Positions 31,956-39,859 are shown, counted from the stretch's first letter. The stretch: DNA of 39,859 nt from Chloroflexi bacterium UBA4736 (GCA_002404015.1 DHIW01000048.1:1-39859); one strand, 5' to 3'. A program made the numbers and translations. Notes: generated by a model not told the origin, from the letters alone.

Positions 31956-32771
31956 TTGAACGATTGGAAGCGCAGCGGCGAGTACGAGGACATCTGGTAC
32001 GACACCCTCGACGGCATCGCCAAGATCACCATCAACCGCCCCGAGGTCCGCAACGCCTTCCGGCCCGTCACGCTCTTCGAGCTGAGCCAGGCCTTCACGA
32101 TCGCGCGCGACGACCCCGAGATCGGGGTGATCATCCTGACCGGCGCGGGCACCGAGGCCTTCTGCTCGGGCGGCGACCAGAGGATCCGAGGCGACGACGG
32201 CTACCGCGACCCCAGCGGCATCGGCCGCCTCAACGTCCTGGACCTGCAGGTCCAGATCCGGCGCACGCCGAAGCCAGTGATCGCGATGGTGGCCGGCTAC
32301 GCCATCGGCGGCGGCCACGTCCTGCACATCGTCTGCGACCTCACCATCGCGGCCGAGAACGCCCGCTTCGGCCAGACCGGCCCGCGGGTGGGAAGCTTCG
32401 ACGGCGGCTACGGCTCTGGGCTGCTGGCCCGGATCGTCGGTCAGAAGAAGGCGCGCGAGATCTGGTTCCTCTGCGACCAGTACGACGCCCGGGAGGCGCT
32501 CGAGATGGGCCTGGTCAACAAGGTCGTCCCGCTCGACCAGCTGGAGGACGAGACGGTGGCCTGGGCGCGCCGGATGCTGGAGCACAGCCCGCTGGCGCTG
32601 CGCATGATCAAGGCCGGCATGAACGCCGCCGACGACGGTCTGGCGGGCATCCAGCAGCTGGCCGGCGACGCCACGCTCCTTTTCTACATGACCGAGGAGG
32701 CCCAGGAGGGGCGCGACGCCTACGTCGAGAAGCGCAAGCCCGACTTCTCGCGGTTTCCCAAGCGTCCGTGA
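31956..32771 (+). CDS. menB: 1,4-Dihydroxy-2-naphthoyl-CoA synthase
   Basis: Crotonase-fold enzyme of 271 residues closing the second naphthalene ring of menaquinone. Family marks: [62 protein letters not shown] (oxyanion hole), [18 protein letters not shown] and the C-terminal [19 protein letters not shown], which is specific to MenB. The start is TTG 31956 with AGGAG seven bases upstream; longer in-frame options overlap menE antisense. MenA follows after seven bases, forming menB-menA-menC. Confidence 0.95.
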   Translation: MNDWKRSGEYEDIWYDTLDGIAKITINRPEVRNAFRPVTLFELSQAFTIARDDPEIGVIILTGAGTEAFCSGGDQRIRGDDGYRDPSGIGRLNVLDLQVQIRRTPKPVIAMVAGYAIGGGHVLHIVCDLTIAAENARFGQTGPRVGSFDGGYGSGLLARIVGQKKAREIWFLCDQYDAREALEMGLVNKVVPLDQLEDETVAWARRMLEHSPLALRMIKAGMNAADDGLAGIQQLAGDATLLFYMTEEAQEGRDAYVEKRKPDFSRFPKRP

Positions 32772-32778
32772 GGCGGGG

Positions 32779-33681
32779 ATGAACATCGTCGCGCTGCGGC
32801 CCGGCCTGAGCCCGGCGCGGGTGTGGTGGCTGGCAGCCCGGCCGGCGACGCTGGCCGCCTCCGTCTCGCCGGTCCTGGTCGGGACGGCCGTGGCCGCCCA
32901 CCAAGGCGGTGCCCGGCTGCTGCCCGGACTGGCCGCCCTGGTGGTCGCGGTGGCCATGCAGCTGGGCGTGAACTACGCCAACGACTACTCGGACTTCGTG
33001 CGCGGCGCCGACACCCCCCGCCGCGTAGGCCCGGTCCGGGCGGCCGCATCCGGGGTGGTCGCGCCGGGCCGCGTCCGGGCCGCCGCCTTCGCCTGCTTCG
33101 GGGTGGCCGCCCTGGTCGGGACCGGCCTCAGCCTGGCCACCGACTGGCGCCTGCTGATCGCCGGCGTCCTGGCGGTCGCCGCCGGCTGGCTGTACACCGG
33201 GGGGCCGCGGCCCTACGGCTATGCCGGGCTGGGCGAGGTGTTCGTGTTCGTCTTCTTCGGCCTTCTGGCCACCGTCGGCACGGCGTACGTCCAGGAGCTG
33301 CGCCTGTCCCCGCTGGCCGTGGCGGGCGGCTGCGCGATGGGCTTCCTGGCCTGCGCCATCCTGGTCGTCAACAACCTCCGCGATATCGCGACCGACGCCG
33401 AGGCGGGCAAGCGCACCCTGGCCGTGCGGCTGGGGCCCCGGCGGACCCGGTCCCTCCTGGTCGCCCTGCTCGGCGCCGCCTTGCTCTGCGCGCCGGCCGC
33501 CTTCGGGCTCGGCCTGGCCGGCCGCTTCGTGCTGCTGCCCCTGCTGCTGCTCGTCCAGGTCGGGGGCGTGATCCGGCTGTCCGCGGCCACGGATCCCAAG
33601 CTGCTCGTGACGGCCCTGAAGCGGACGGCCGAGCTGGAGATCTGGTACGCGCTGATCTGGACGATCGGAGTCCTGGCATGA
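32779..33681 (+). CDS. menA: 1,4-Dihydroxy-2-naphthoate polyprenyltransferase
   Basis: Integral membrane prenyltransferase of 300 residues with about eight hydrophobic helices. It joins a polyprenyl chain to dihydroxynaphthoate, giving demethylmenaquinone. First Asp-rich motif NYANDYSDFVRGAD (from residue 65), second NNLRDIATDAEAGKRTLAVRLG, both UbiA-superfamily Mg-diphosphate sites, and a GPVRAAASG segment typical of MenA. ATG 32779 has GGCGGGG just upstream. The stop overlaps the menC start as ATGA. Confidence 0.95.
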   Translation: MNIVALRPGLSPARVWWLAARPATLAASVSPVLVGTAVAAHQGGARLLPGLAALVVAVAMQLGVNYANDYSDFVRGADTPRRVGPVRAAASGVVAPGRVRAAAFACFGVAALVGTGLSLATDWRLLIAGVLAVAAGWLYTGGPRPYGYAGLGEVFVFVFFGLLATVGTAYVQELRLSPLAVAGGCAMGFLACAILVVNNLRDIATDAEAGKRTLAVRLGPRRTRSLLVALLGAALLCAPAAFGLGLAGRFVLLPLLLLVQVGGVIRLSAATDPKLLVTALKRTAELEIWYALIWTIGVLA

Positions 33682-34622
33682 AGCTGGCGTCGGCGCGCCG
33701 CGAGCGGATCCCCGTCCGGATCCCGATGGGGGAGGGTCGCTACGAGGCGCTGATCGTGGTCGAGCACGGCGACGGCGTCGAAGGCCTGGGCGAAGCCCCC
33801 CTGCTGCCCGGCCGCGACCGGGAAGCGGCCATCAGGGCGGCCGAGGAGACAGCTCGGCTCGACCTGGAGGCTCGCCAGGCCGGCGTCTCGCTGGCCGAGT
33901 GGCTGGGTGGGATCCGGCGCCGCCGCGTCGAGTGCAGCGCGCTGATCAACGACCGCCGGCCGGAGCTGGTCGCCCGGCAGGTCGAACGCTGGGCGGCGGC
34001 CGGCTTCAGCTGCTTCAAGCTGAAGGCCGCCAACGGCGGCGGCGTCCTGGACCAGGAGCGGCTGGGCGCGGCCCGCTGGGCGGCCGGCCGCGCGGGCCGC
34101 CTGCGGCTCGACCTCAACGGCGGGCTGACGCTGCGCGAGGCCTCGGAGCGGCTGCCCAGCCTGGCCCCATTCCGGCTGGAGCTGGTCGAGCAGCCCCTGG
34201 CGGCGGGCGCCTCGGCCAGCGCCTGGGCCGAGCTGGCGGCTCGGGTACCCATGCCGATCGCCGCCGACGAATCGCTGGCCGGCCAGGGCGCCGAGCTCAA
34301 GGCGCTCGGGGTGGGCCTGGCCATGAAGCTGGCGACCGTCGGCGGGCCGCGGCCGGCCCTGGACCTGGCGCGGGGCGCGCCCGGGCTGGTCAGCATCGGT
34401 TCCAGCCACGAGACCTCGATCGGGCTGGCGGCCGCCCTCCACGTGGCCTGCGCCTTGGAGGCGGAGCCGCTGGCCTGCGGGCTGGCGACGGTCGGTCTGC
34501 TCGACGCCGACCTGGGCCGCGGGCTCGACGCCGGGCAGCCCCACCTGGACCTCCCGGCCGGGCCCGGCCTGGGGGTGGAGCTGGACCGGGGCGCCCTCGA
34601 ACGCTACCGGCTTGACAGGTGA
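33678..34622 (+). CDS. menC: o-Succinylbenzoate synthase
   Basis: Enolase-superfamily dehydratase of 314 residues that makes o-succinylbenzoate from SHCHC. Seen: GLGEAPLLPGR, the KxK catalytic pair in FSCFKLKAANGG, metal ligands in LRLDLNGGLT, VEQPL and IAADESL, then AMKLATVGG with the second lysine, and SSHETSIGLAAALHVA. ATG 33678 overlaps the menA stop; the frame is open upstream across menA but the product there is Arg/Gly-rich noise. Its 3' end overlaps the convergent menH gene by 19 bases. Confidence 0.94.
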   Translation: MKLASARRERIPVRIPMGEGRYEALIVVEHGDGVEGLGEAPLLPGRDREAAIRAAEETARLDLEARQAGVSLAEWLGGIRRRRVECSALINDRRPELVARQVERWAAAGFSCFKLKAANGGGVLDQERLGAARWAAGRAGRLRLDLNGGLTLREASERLPSLAPFRLELVEQPLAAGASASAWAELAARVPMPIAADESLAGQGAELKALGVGLAMKLATVGGPRPALDLARGAPGLVSIGSSHETSIGLAAALHVACALEAEPLACGLATVGLLDADLGRGLDAGQPHLDLPAGPGLGVELDRGALERYRLDR

Positions 34623-35356
34623 GCGCCCAGGAGGCGGGCGACCGCGTCCGGCTGCTCGAGGTGCACGACGTGGCCGGCGCCGGGCACCGCCTCGAGTCGA
34701 GCGCCCTTGATCGAGCCGGCCAGCCGGCGCCCAGCCTTGAGGTAGCTCTCGTCCTCCGCGCCGGCGATCAGCAGGGTCGGCGCGTCGATCGCCCCCAGGG
34801 CCACCCAGAAGGGCTCGGTGGCGCCGGCGCCCATACCGCGCAGAGAGGCCGCCAGGCCATCCGCGCGATTGTGGCGCCGCCTCTCGTCGAGCGCCTCCAG
34901 GAAGGCCGGGCCGCGCCGGGCCAGGCCGGCGAACAGCGGCCGCAGCGCCCAGTACGCGGCGAACCACTCGACCCCGTTGGCCTCGATCTTGGCGGCGAGG
35001 GCCTGGTCCTCCCGCAGCCTGGCCGGCCGGGCCGCCTCGTCCAGGCCGGCGTGGCCGCTGATCACGGTGAGCGTGAGGACGCGCTGGGGATGCCGCGCCG
35101 CGAGGTGGAGCGCCAGCCGCCCGCCCAGCGAGTAGCCGACGAGGTGCGAGCGCTCCACCCCCCGCTGATCCCAGAGCCGGACCACGTCGGCGCAGCCGGC
35201 CGCCAGCGTGTGCGGTTCGGCGGCCGGCGCCGGATTGCGCCCGTGGCCCCTCAGGTCGGGCGTGAGCAGCTCGTGGCCTGGTGGCAGCAGGGAGATCAGC
35301 TCGGCCCAGCTCTCGCCCGACTGCGTGAAGCCGTGGAGGAAGGTGACGGTGGCCAT
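34604..35356 (-). CDS. menH: SHCHC synthase, alpha/beta hydrolase
   Basis: Hydrolase of 250 residues that releases pyruvate from SEPHCHC. Opening MATVTFLHGFTQSGESW with the HGF oxyanion motif, nucleophile in LVGYSLGGRLALHLA, acid in LLIAGAEDESY and base in VPGAGHVVHLEQPDAV. The start is ATG 35354-35356, which overlaps the divergent menD ATG (35355-35357) within CCATGG. Each promoter must therefore lie inside or beyond the other gene, or one start is longer. Upstream of the ATG the minus-strand frame is open but shows no family residues. The 3' end overlaps menC. Confidence 0.9.
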   Translation of the reverse strand: MATVTFLHGFTQSGESWAELISLLPPGHELLTPDLRGHGRNPAPAAEPHTLAAGCADVVRLWDQRGVERSHLVGYSLGGRLALHLAARHPQRVLTLTVISGHAGLDEAARPARLREDQALAAKIEANGVEWFAAYWALRPLFAGLARRGPAFLEALDERRRHNRADGLAASLRGMGAGATEPFWVALGAIDAPTLLIAGAEDESYLKAGRRLAGSIKGARLEAVPGAGHVVHLEQPDAVARLLGAHLSSR

Positions 35357-37052
35357 GGCTGAGGGCAAGGTTACCCAGGAGTTCGCGGCCACCTTCGTGG
35401 ACCAGCTGGTGGGATCGGGTCTGGAGCACGTCTGCATCTCTCCGGGATCGCGCTCCGCGCCCCTGGCGATGGCTTTCGCCCGGCACCCGGGCGTCCGGGT
35501 CTGGATGCACCTGGACGAGCGCTCGGGCTCCTTCTTCGGGCTCGGGCTGGCCAAGGCGTCCGGGCGGGCGGTGGCGCTGCTGTGCACGTCGGGGACCGCG
35601 GCTGCCGAGTTCCACCCTGCCGTCGTGGAGGCGTCCTACTCGCGAACGCCGCTGCTCGTGCTGACGGCGGACCGGCCGCCCGAGCTGCGCGGGGTGGGGG
35701 CCAACCAGGCGATCGACCAGGACCACCTGTACGGCTCCGCCGTGCGCTGGTTCTGCGACCCCGGGCCGCCAGTGGCGGGCGCGGACTCGGCCCGTCACTG
35801 GCGGCGGCTGGCGGCTCGGGCGCTGGCGGAAGCCGCCGGCACACCCCCGGGACCGGTCCACCTGAACCTGCCCTTCCAGGAGCCGCTGACGCCGGAACCG
35901 GGCGCGCCGCCCAGTCCGGTCGCCGCCGACGGCGCCGTCACGGTCCACCGCTCCCAGCAGCCCACCTCGGCCATGCGCCGGCGTTTCGCGGAGCTCGTTG
36001 CCTCGGCCGAGCGGCCGGTCCTGGTCGCCGGCGAGATGCGCGACGGCTCGCGGCTCGGTGCGGCCGCGATCGCACTCGGCATCCCGGTCCTCGCCGAGCC
36101 CACCTCCCAGCTCCGCCTGCCCGGAACCGTGGTCGCGTACGAGGCGCTGCTCAGGACGCCCGGCTGGGCGGACTTCCATCAGCCCGACCTGGTGCTGCGG
36201 GTCGGCGCCACCCCGACCTCGAAGCCGCTCAACCATTGGCTGGCCGGGGCGGGCGCCCCGACCCTCCTGGTCGATCCGGACGGCGGCTGGCGCGACCCCG
36301 ACGTGCTCGCCAGGGAGGTCTTTGCCGCCGATCCGCTGCCGCTGCTGGAGGCCTGCGCGTCCCGCTCCGGCGGGTGGCGCCCCGACTGGCAGGCCGCGGA
36401 CGCGGTCGCCGGCCGGGCCCTTGCCGAGACGCTGGCCGGGGGGCCCCTTCACGAGGGCCAGGCTGTCCGCGCCCTGGCGGAAGCGCTCCCGGAGCGGGCG
36501 ACGCTGTTCGTCGGCTCGAGCATGGCGGTCCGCGACGTGGACACGTTCTGGCCAGCCGCCCCGCCCGGCCGGCTGGTCCTCGGCAACCGGGGCGCCAGCG
36601 GCATCGACGGTCTCGTCTCGACCGGCCTCGGCGTCGCCGCCGCCGAGCAGCCGGGGCCCGCCGCGATCCTGCTCGGCGACCTGAGCCTGTACCACGACAT
36701 GAACGGCCTCTGGGCCGTCCGCCGGCACGGGCTGCGCGCGGCCTTCATCGTGCTCGACAACGACGGCGGCGGCATCTTCAGCTTTCTGCCCCAGGCGGAG
36801 CACGAGGACGTCTTCGAGGAGCTCTTCGGAACCCCGCTGGGCCTGCGCCTCGAGGACGTGGCGCGGCTCTACGGCCTGGAGTTCTGCTCGGTGGAGCGGG
36901 CTTCCGACCTCGAAGGTGCGCTGCGGGGTGCGGTGCTGGCGGAGCGGGCGACCATGGTGGCTGTGCGCTTCGGGCGCGCGGACAGCGTGAGCGGCCACCG
37001 GGCCTGCTGGGCGGCCGTGGCGGAGGCCCTAAGCCGAGAGGGCGCCCAGTAG
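35355..37052 (+). CDS. menD: 2-Succinyl-5-enolpyruvyl-6-hydroxy-3-cyclohexene-1-carboxylate synthase
   Basis: Thiamine-diphosphate enzyme of 565 residues making SEPHCHC from isochorismate and 2-oxoglutarate. Seen: SPGSRSAPLAMAF, the activating glutamate in MHLDERSGSFF (Glu55), TSGTAAAEFHPAVVEA, and the diphosphate motif GDLSLYHDMNGL (from residue 441) with VLDNDGGGIFSFLPQ. ATG 35355 overlaps the menH start; in-frame GTG codons at 35343 and 35349, behind GGAGGAAGG, are alternatives. The 3' end overlaps the convergent menF by 24 bases. Confidence 0.95.
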   Translation: MAEGKVTQEFAATFVDQLVGSGLEHVCISPGSRSAPLAMAFARHPGVRVWMHLDERSGSFFGLGLAKASGRAVALLCTSGTAAAEFHPAVVEASYSRTPLLVLTADRPPELRGVGANQAIDQDHLYGSAVRWFCDPGPPVAGADSARHWRRLAARALAEAAGTPPGPVHLNLPFQEPLTPEPGAPPSPVAADGAVTVHRSQQPTSAMRRRFAELVASAERPVLVAGEMRDGSRLGAAAIALGIPVLAEPTSQLRLPGTVVAYEALLRTPGWADFHQPDLVLRVGATPTSKPLNHWLAGAGAPTLLVDPDGGWRDPDVLAREVFAADPLPLLEACASRSGGWRPDWQAADAVAGRALAETLAGGPLHEGQAVRALAEALPERATLFVGSSMAVRDVDTFWPAAPPGRLVLGNRGASGIDGLVSTGLGVAAAEQPGPAAILLGDLSLYHDMNGLWAVRRHGLRAAFIVLDNDGGGIFSFLPQAEHEDVFEELFGTPLGLRLEDVARLYGLEFCSVERASDLEGALRGAVLAERATMVAVRFGRADSVSGHRACWAAVAEALSREGAQ

Positions 37053-38300
37053 GACCTTCAGCTTCAGCTCGGTCTCCCGCAGCTCGGAGGCGGGGTCGGA
37101 ATCGGGCATGACGCCAACCCCCGCGTAGAGCCGGGCGCCGTCCTGCCAGAGCAGGCCGCAGCGGATGGCGACCGCCAGCTCGCCGTCGCCACGGCCGTCG
37201 ATCCAGCCCACAGCGCCCGCGTACCAGCCGCGTTCCATGCCCTCCAGCTCGCCGATCAGTCGGATCGCCGCCGCCCGCGGCCAGCCGCCCACCGCCGGGG
37301 TGGGATGGAGGACCGCCGCCAGCTCCAGGAGGTTGGCCGGGGGATCCGAGAGCTCGGCGCTGATCGTCGTGGCCAGGTGCTGGATATTCGTGAAGCGCAC
37401 CACCTCGGCCTCTCCGACTGCCACCGACCGGCTGAGCGGCCGCAGGGCCTCGGCGACCGCCGTCGCCGTGACCCGGTGCTCGCGGGCGTCCTTGGCACTG
37501 GCCAGCAGCCGGCCCGCCAGGCGCACGTCCTCGGCCTCGTCGGCGCCGCGGGCCACCGAGCCTGCCATGGGCTGGCAGACCGCGAGCGTCGCGCTGCGGC
37601 GGACCAGCAGCTCCGGTGAGGCGCCGGCCAGGGCGGTCCCGTCGGCCCCGCCCAGGAGGTATGTGAAGCAGGCCGGATAGGCGCCCCGCAGCGCCCTGGC
37701 CACGGCGGCCGCCGTGACGACGCCGTCGCCGTGAGCGACCACCTCGCGCGCCAGCACCACCTTCTCGGCCGCTCCCCCGCGCAGCCGCTCAGCCGCCCTC
37801 GCCACCGAGGCGCACCAGTCCGCCGGTGGGATGACGCTCTCGACCTCGAGGTGGCGGGCGGCAGGGGCCCGGAACGACGGCTGCAGGTCGAGCAGGCCGG
37901 CGGCCCCAGGGCAGGCGGCGCTGGCGAAGGTGCGGCCCCGGACCCGCGTCACGGCCAGCGCCGGCACCCGGAACAGCAGCGCTGGGAACCCCGACCAGGG
38001 TTCGGCGGGCTCCCGGCTGGAGTCGAAGGCGAAGCCGCCGAGGCCCACCAGGCCCGTGCCCGGAAGGCCACTCGGTCCCGGCAGCCGCTCCGCCAGCCGG
38101 CGCCAGAGGCGGGCGGCCGCCAGCAGCCGGTCGGCGCCGTCCTCACGGTCGAGCGGACGCCCGTCCGCGTCCTCGAGGATGGCGCCGTTCGGCGTCGAGA
38201 CGATCTCGTAGGCCCGGCCCAGGCCGGCCACGCTGACGGCGTCCGGCATCGGCCGCTCGACCAGCATCGCGTCCTGCCCGGCGTCCCTGGCGGCGCCCAC
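37029..38300 (-). CDS. menF: Isochorismate synthase
   Basis: Chorismate-binding enzyme of 423 residues (GTG start) that makes isochorismate for MenD. Family marks: AEKVVLAREVVAHGDG with the base lysine, LLGGADGTALAGASPELLV, QPMAGSVARGADEAED, RFTNIQHLATTISAEL, LHPTPAVGGWPRAAAI and ERGWYAGAVGWIDGRGDGE. GTG 38300 lacks a ribosome binding site. The frame extends upstream, reading RTWELDSTPDLVDLV, to a CTG at 38345 that overlaps the regulator's TGA as CTGA, and a helix appears to begin before the GTG. The real start may be that CTG. Confidence 0.93.
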   Translation of the reverse strand: MGAARDAGQDAMLVERPMPDAVSVAGLGRAYEIVSTPNGAILEDADGRPLDREDGADRLLAAARLWRRLAERLPGPSGLPGTGLVGLGGFAFDSSREPAEPWSGFPALLFRVPALAVTRVRGRTFASAACPGAAGLLDLQPSFRAPAARHLEVESVIPPADWCASVARAAERLRGGAAEKVVLAREVVAHGDGVVTAAAVARALRGAYPACFTYLLGGADGTALAGASPELLVRRSATLAVCQPMAGSVARGADEAEDVRLAGRLLASAKDAREHRVTATAVAEALRPLSRSVAVGEAEVVRFTNIQHLATTISAELSDPPANLLELAAVLHPTPAVGGWPRAAAIRLIGELEGMERGWYAGAVGWIDGRGDGELAVAIRCGLLWQDGARLYAGVGVMPDSDPASELRETELKLKVLLGALSA

Positions 38301-38341
38301 CAGGTCGACCAGGTCGGGCGTGCTGTCGAGCTCCCAGGTCC

Positions 38342-39037
38342 TCAGTGCGTCCGTTCGATGTGCTCCCTGGCCGCGCGCAGCAGCGTGCGCTCGAAGTGCT
38401 TGCGGACGAGTGTGCCGCTGGCGTCGAGGAGATCGTTGAACGTCGCAAGCAGCTTGCGCTCGGCCGCCTCCGGCGAGCGTCCCTCGGCCTGGATGCGCTC
38501 GCGCACATGGCGGTCGAATAGCTCGACCGCCTCCCGCGCGGTGGTTTCAACGGCCGCCGCATGGCGCGCCCCAAGCTCCATCAGCGCGCCTAGCGGCACA
38601 CCCGCTTCAACCAGCTTGAGACCGGCGGCCAGCACCGCCAGGTCGGCCGCCGGATAGCGCGGCTCGTCCCCGTCGGCGGCCGGGAGCAGAAGGCCGGCCT
38701 GCTCCAGGCCCTTCAGCAGCGGGGCCGCGACGCCGCTGCGCGCGGACAGCTCGTCCAGGCTCAGCGTTTCCGGGGCGGCCGGCGCGGTAACCGCCGCCAC
38801 GAGCGCCTCGTCGGACGGCTCCAGCTCGCCTTCCAGGAAGCGCCGGATGACCGTGAGGGTGAATCCGCGCTGCTGGAGCTGCTTGATGCGCTGCAGCCGG
38901 TCCAGGTGCGCCTCGCCGTACCATGTCACGCGGCCCTGCCGGCGGGGCGCGGTCAGCAGGCCCTTGCCCTGGTAGAACCGGATCGTGTCCACGGCCACGC
39001 CGGCGGACTGGGCAAGCTGCTCGATGCGGTACTCCAC
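38342..39037 (-). CDS. MerR family transcriptional regulator
   Basis: 231 residues. The N-terminal winged helix (EYRIEQLAQSAGVAVDTIRFYQGKGLL then RVTWYGEAHLDRLQRIKQLQQRGFTLTVIRRFLEG) is the MerR DNA-binding domain. The remaining ~150 residues are helical, with no cysteine metal site and no clear ligand domain. The start is GTG 39037. It is just upstream of menF on the same strand and divergent from the alkyltransferase-like gene, so it may control either. The palindrome at 39067-39077 is a candidate operator. The inducer is unknown. Confidence 0.9.
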   Translation of the reverse strand: MEYRIEQLAQSAGVAVDTIRFYQGKGLLTAPRRQGRVTWYGEAHLDRLQRIKQLQQRGFTLTVIRRFLEGELEPSDEALVAAVTAPAAPETLSLDELSARSGVAAPLLKGLEQAGLLLPAADGDEPRYPAADLAVLAAGLKLVEAGVPLGALMELGARHAAAVETTAREAVELFDRHVRERIQAEGRSPEAAERKLLATFNDLLDASGTLVRKHFERTLLRAAREHIERTH

Positions 39038-39054
39038 GACTGACAGCTTAATTG

Positions 39055-39384
39055 ATGAGAGCGTCTACTCTAAGAGTGGTTGGGTTCAGTGAGGCGGTGC
39101 GTGCCGCGCTCCTGGCGCTGCGGCCGGGCGAGGTCGTCAGCTACGGCGAGGTGGCGGCCAGGGCCGGCCACCCGGGCGCCGCGCGGGCCGTCGGCAGCCT
39201 CCTGGCGAGCAGCCGCGGCCTGCCCTGGTGGCGGGTGGTGCGGGCAGACGGCCGGCTGATCGCGAGCCACACCGTGGAGCAGGCGCGGCGCCTGGTGGCC
39301 GAAGGGGTGGCGGTCGACAACGGCCGGGTGCGCGGCCGGCGGCTGGGAGCCGGGATCTACGAGGAGCAGCCGGCGCCCAGCTAG
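39055..39384 (+). CDS. Alkyltransferase-like protein (ATL, MGMT fold without the active cysteine)
   Basis: 109 residues matching the C-terminal DNA-binding domain of O6-methylguanine methyltransferases: LRPGEVVSYGEVAARAGHPGAARAVGSLL and LPWWRVVRADGRLI. The catalytic PCHR is PWWR, so tryptophan replaces the cysteine. ATL proteins bind O6-alkylguanine, do not repair it, and flag it to nucleotide excision repair. ATG 39055 is used; GTG 39076, within the palindrome's right arm, would start closer to the family's beginning. Its TAG and the HtrA gene's TAG share CTAG (39381-39384) on opposite strands. Confidence 0.87.
   Translation: MRASTLRVVGFSEAVRAALLALRPGEVVSYGEVAARAGHPGAARAVGSLLASSRGLPWWRVVRADGRLIASHTVEQARRLVAEGVAVDNGRVRGRRLGAGIYEEQPAPS
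39067..39077. promoter_or_regulatory. Inverted repeat near the MerR/ATL divergent starts, candidate operator
   Basis: ACTCT-A-AGAGT is a 5-bp dyad around a single base, 30 bases upstream of the MerR start and at the beginning of the ATL gene. MerR proteins bind dyads between promoter elements. If ATL starts at GTG 39076 rather than ATG 39055, the site is at the transcript start. No clear -35 or -10 was found. Confidence 0.35.
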
Positions 39385-39859
39385 CAGCCGGTGGTCGTGC
39401 CGGTGGTCGCGGGCCGGTCGCCCAGCGTGACGGTGTAGTCCATGGTGCTGGTGCCGCGCAGGCCGCTGAACTTCACCTGGTCGCCCGGGCTGTGCAGCTG
39501 GAGGAGCCCACCCAGCGTCTGGCCGTTGTTGAGGTCGACCCCGTCCACCTTCTCGATCACGTCGCCGCCCTTGAAGCCGGCCTTCTCGGCGGGTGTGCCG
39601 GCCAGCGCCTTGGTGACCTCGAGACCGTAGCCGCTGACGTTGTCGCCGTCCGCCAGCGCCACCTCGATCGGCTTGTAGCAGACGCCGAGGTAGGGGTGGC
39701 CGGGCGTGCGGCCCGCGATCAGGTCCTCCGCGATCCGCTTGGCGACCAGGCTGGGGATGGCGAAGCCGATGCTGTTGGCGTTGGTGCTGGCGGCCGTGTT
39801 CATACCGACAACCCGGCCGGCGGCGTCCGCCAGCGGGCCGCCCGAGTTGCCGGGGTTGA
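39381..39859 (-). CDS. HtrA/DegP-type serine protease with PDZ domain, 3' part only
   Basis: Partial gene; the 5' end lies beyond the window. The visible ~159 codons start in the protease domain at NPGNSGGPLADAAGRVVGMN, whose GNSGGP serine is the catalytic one. SIGFAIPSLVAKRIAEDLI follows, then one PDZ domain from about YLGVCYKPIEVAL through AEKAGFKGGDVIEKVDGVDLNN to YTVTLGDRP. The C-terminus TTGTTTGC is Thr/Gly-rich. An internal ATG at 39803 is not the start because homology continues upstream of it. These proteases degrade misfolded envelope proteins; the membrane anchor or signal would be in the missing part. Confidence 0.92.
   Translation of the reverse strand, partial: NPGNSGGPLADAAGRVVGMNTAASTNANSIGFAIPSLVAKRIAEDLIAGRTPGHPYLGVCYKPIEVALADGDNVSGYGLEVTKALAGTPAEKAGFKGGDVIEKVDGVDLNNGQTLGGLLQLHSPGDQVKFSGLRGTSTMDYTVTLGDRPATTGTTTGC

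Noticed and set aside
33219..36998. A 1259-codon open frame on the minus strand across menA-menD
   Set aside because: Its product is Arg/Gly/Pro/Ala/Gln-rich without family motifs, and it lies opposite four well-recognised men genes. Long antisense frames are expected at this GC content.

Overview
This is a gene-dense, very GC-rich bacterial chromosome segment. Intergenic gaps are short, many starts are GTG or TTG, and neighbouring genes often share bases of the form NTGA, where one gene's TGA stop overlaps the next gene's start. A DUF222/HNH endonuclease behind an SOS box, an F420-type luciferase-like oxidoreductase, a form II CO-dehydrogenase-like molybdenum hydroxylase and a classical menaquinone pathway together suggest a soil bacterium of the Terrabacteria (Chloroflexota/Dormibacterota-like, or Actinomycetota). 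That placement is inference. I saw no rRNA, tRNA, CRISPR array, insertion sequence or prophage, and no stretch above 300 bases without a gene.

Layout: 1-4830 carries a class III aminotransferase divergent from a PaaK-type CoA ligase and a VOC protein, then an SOS-box-controlled DUF222/HNH gene and a small lipoprotein. 4840-6965 (minus) is a lipoyl-domain protein with a collapsed E2 remnant, coupled to a GlcD-like FAD oxidase. 7144-9357 holds a secreted protein whose signal peptide and body are in different frames, convergent on a glycosidase-like lipoprotein across a strong hairpin. 9393-14413 (minus) is an apparent operon livG-livF-livH-livM-methyltransferase-E1 alpha. 14448-18112 (minus) encodes a CoxG-like protein, an S9 peptidase and an amidase whose N-terminus has no usual start codon.

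18276-25353 (plus) is a molybdenum hydroxylase operon in S-L-M order, followed by MoxR, VWA and XdhC maturation genes and a small membrane protein. The large subunit has PYRGAGR in the active-site loop, so it is not a proven CO dehydrogenase. After a minus-strand PH-like protein and endonuclease IV comes a MocA-like cytidylyltransferase with an extra N-terminal domain. It serves the same molybdenum cofactor and is followed by a second PaaK-like ligase and an LLM oxidoreductase.

29701-38345 is dominated by menaquinone synthesis: menE (minus), menB-menA-menC (plus), menH (minus), menD (plus) and menF (minus). The start codons of menH and menD overlap within one CCATGG. A G1 (eqolisin) glutamic peptidase follows menE. 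The window closes with a MerR regulator just upstream of menF, an alkyltransferase-like protein divergent from it, and the 3' part of an HtrA-type protease that runs off the end.

The best items for a second look are the mini-E2, the SOS box inside a leaderless promoter, the split secreted gene, genes whose N-termini precede any ATG/GTG/TTG, and a 14-codon ORF with a hairpin filling the gap after endonuclease IV.
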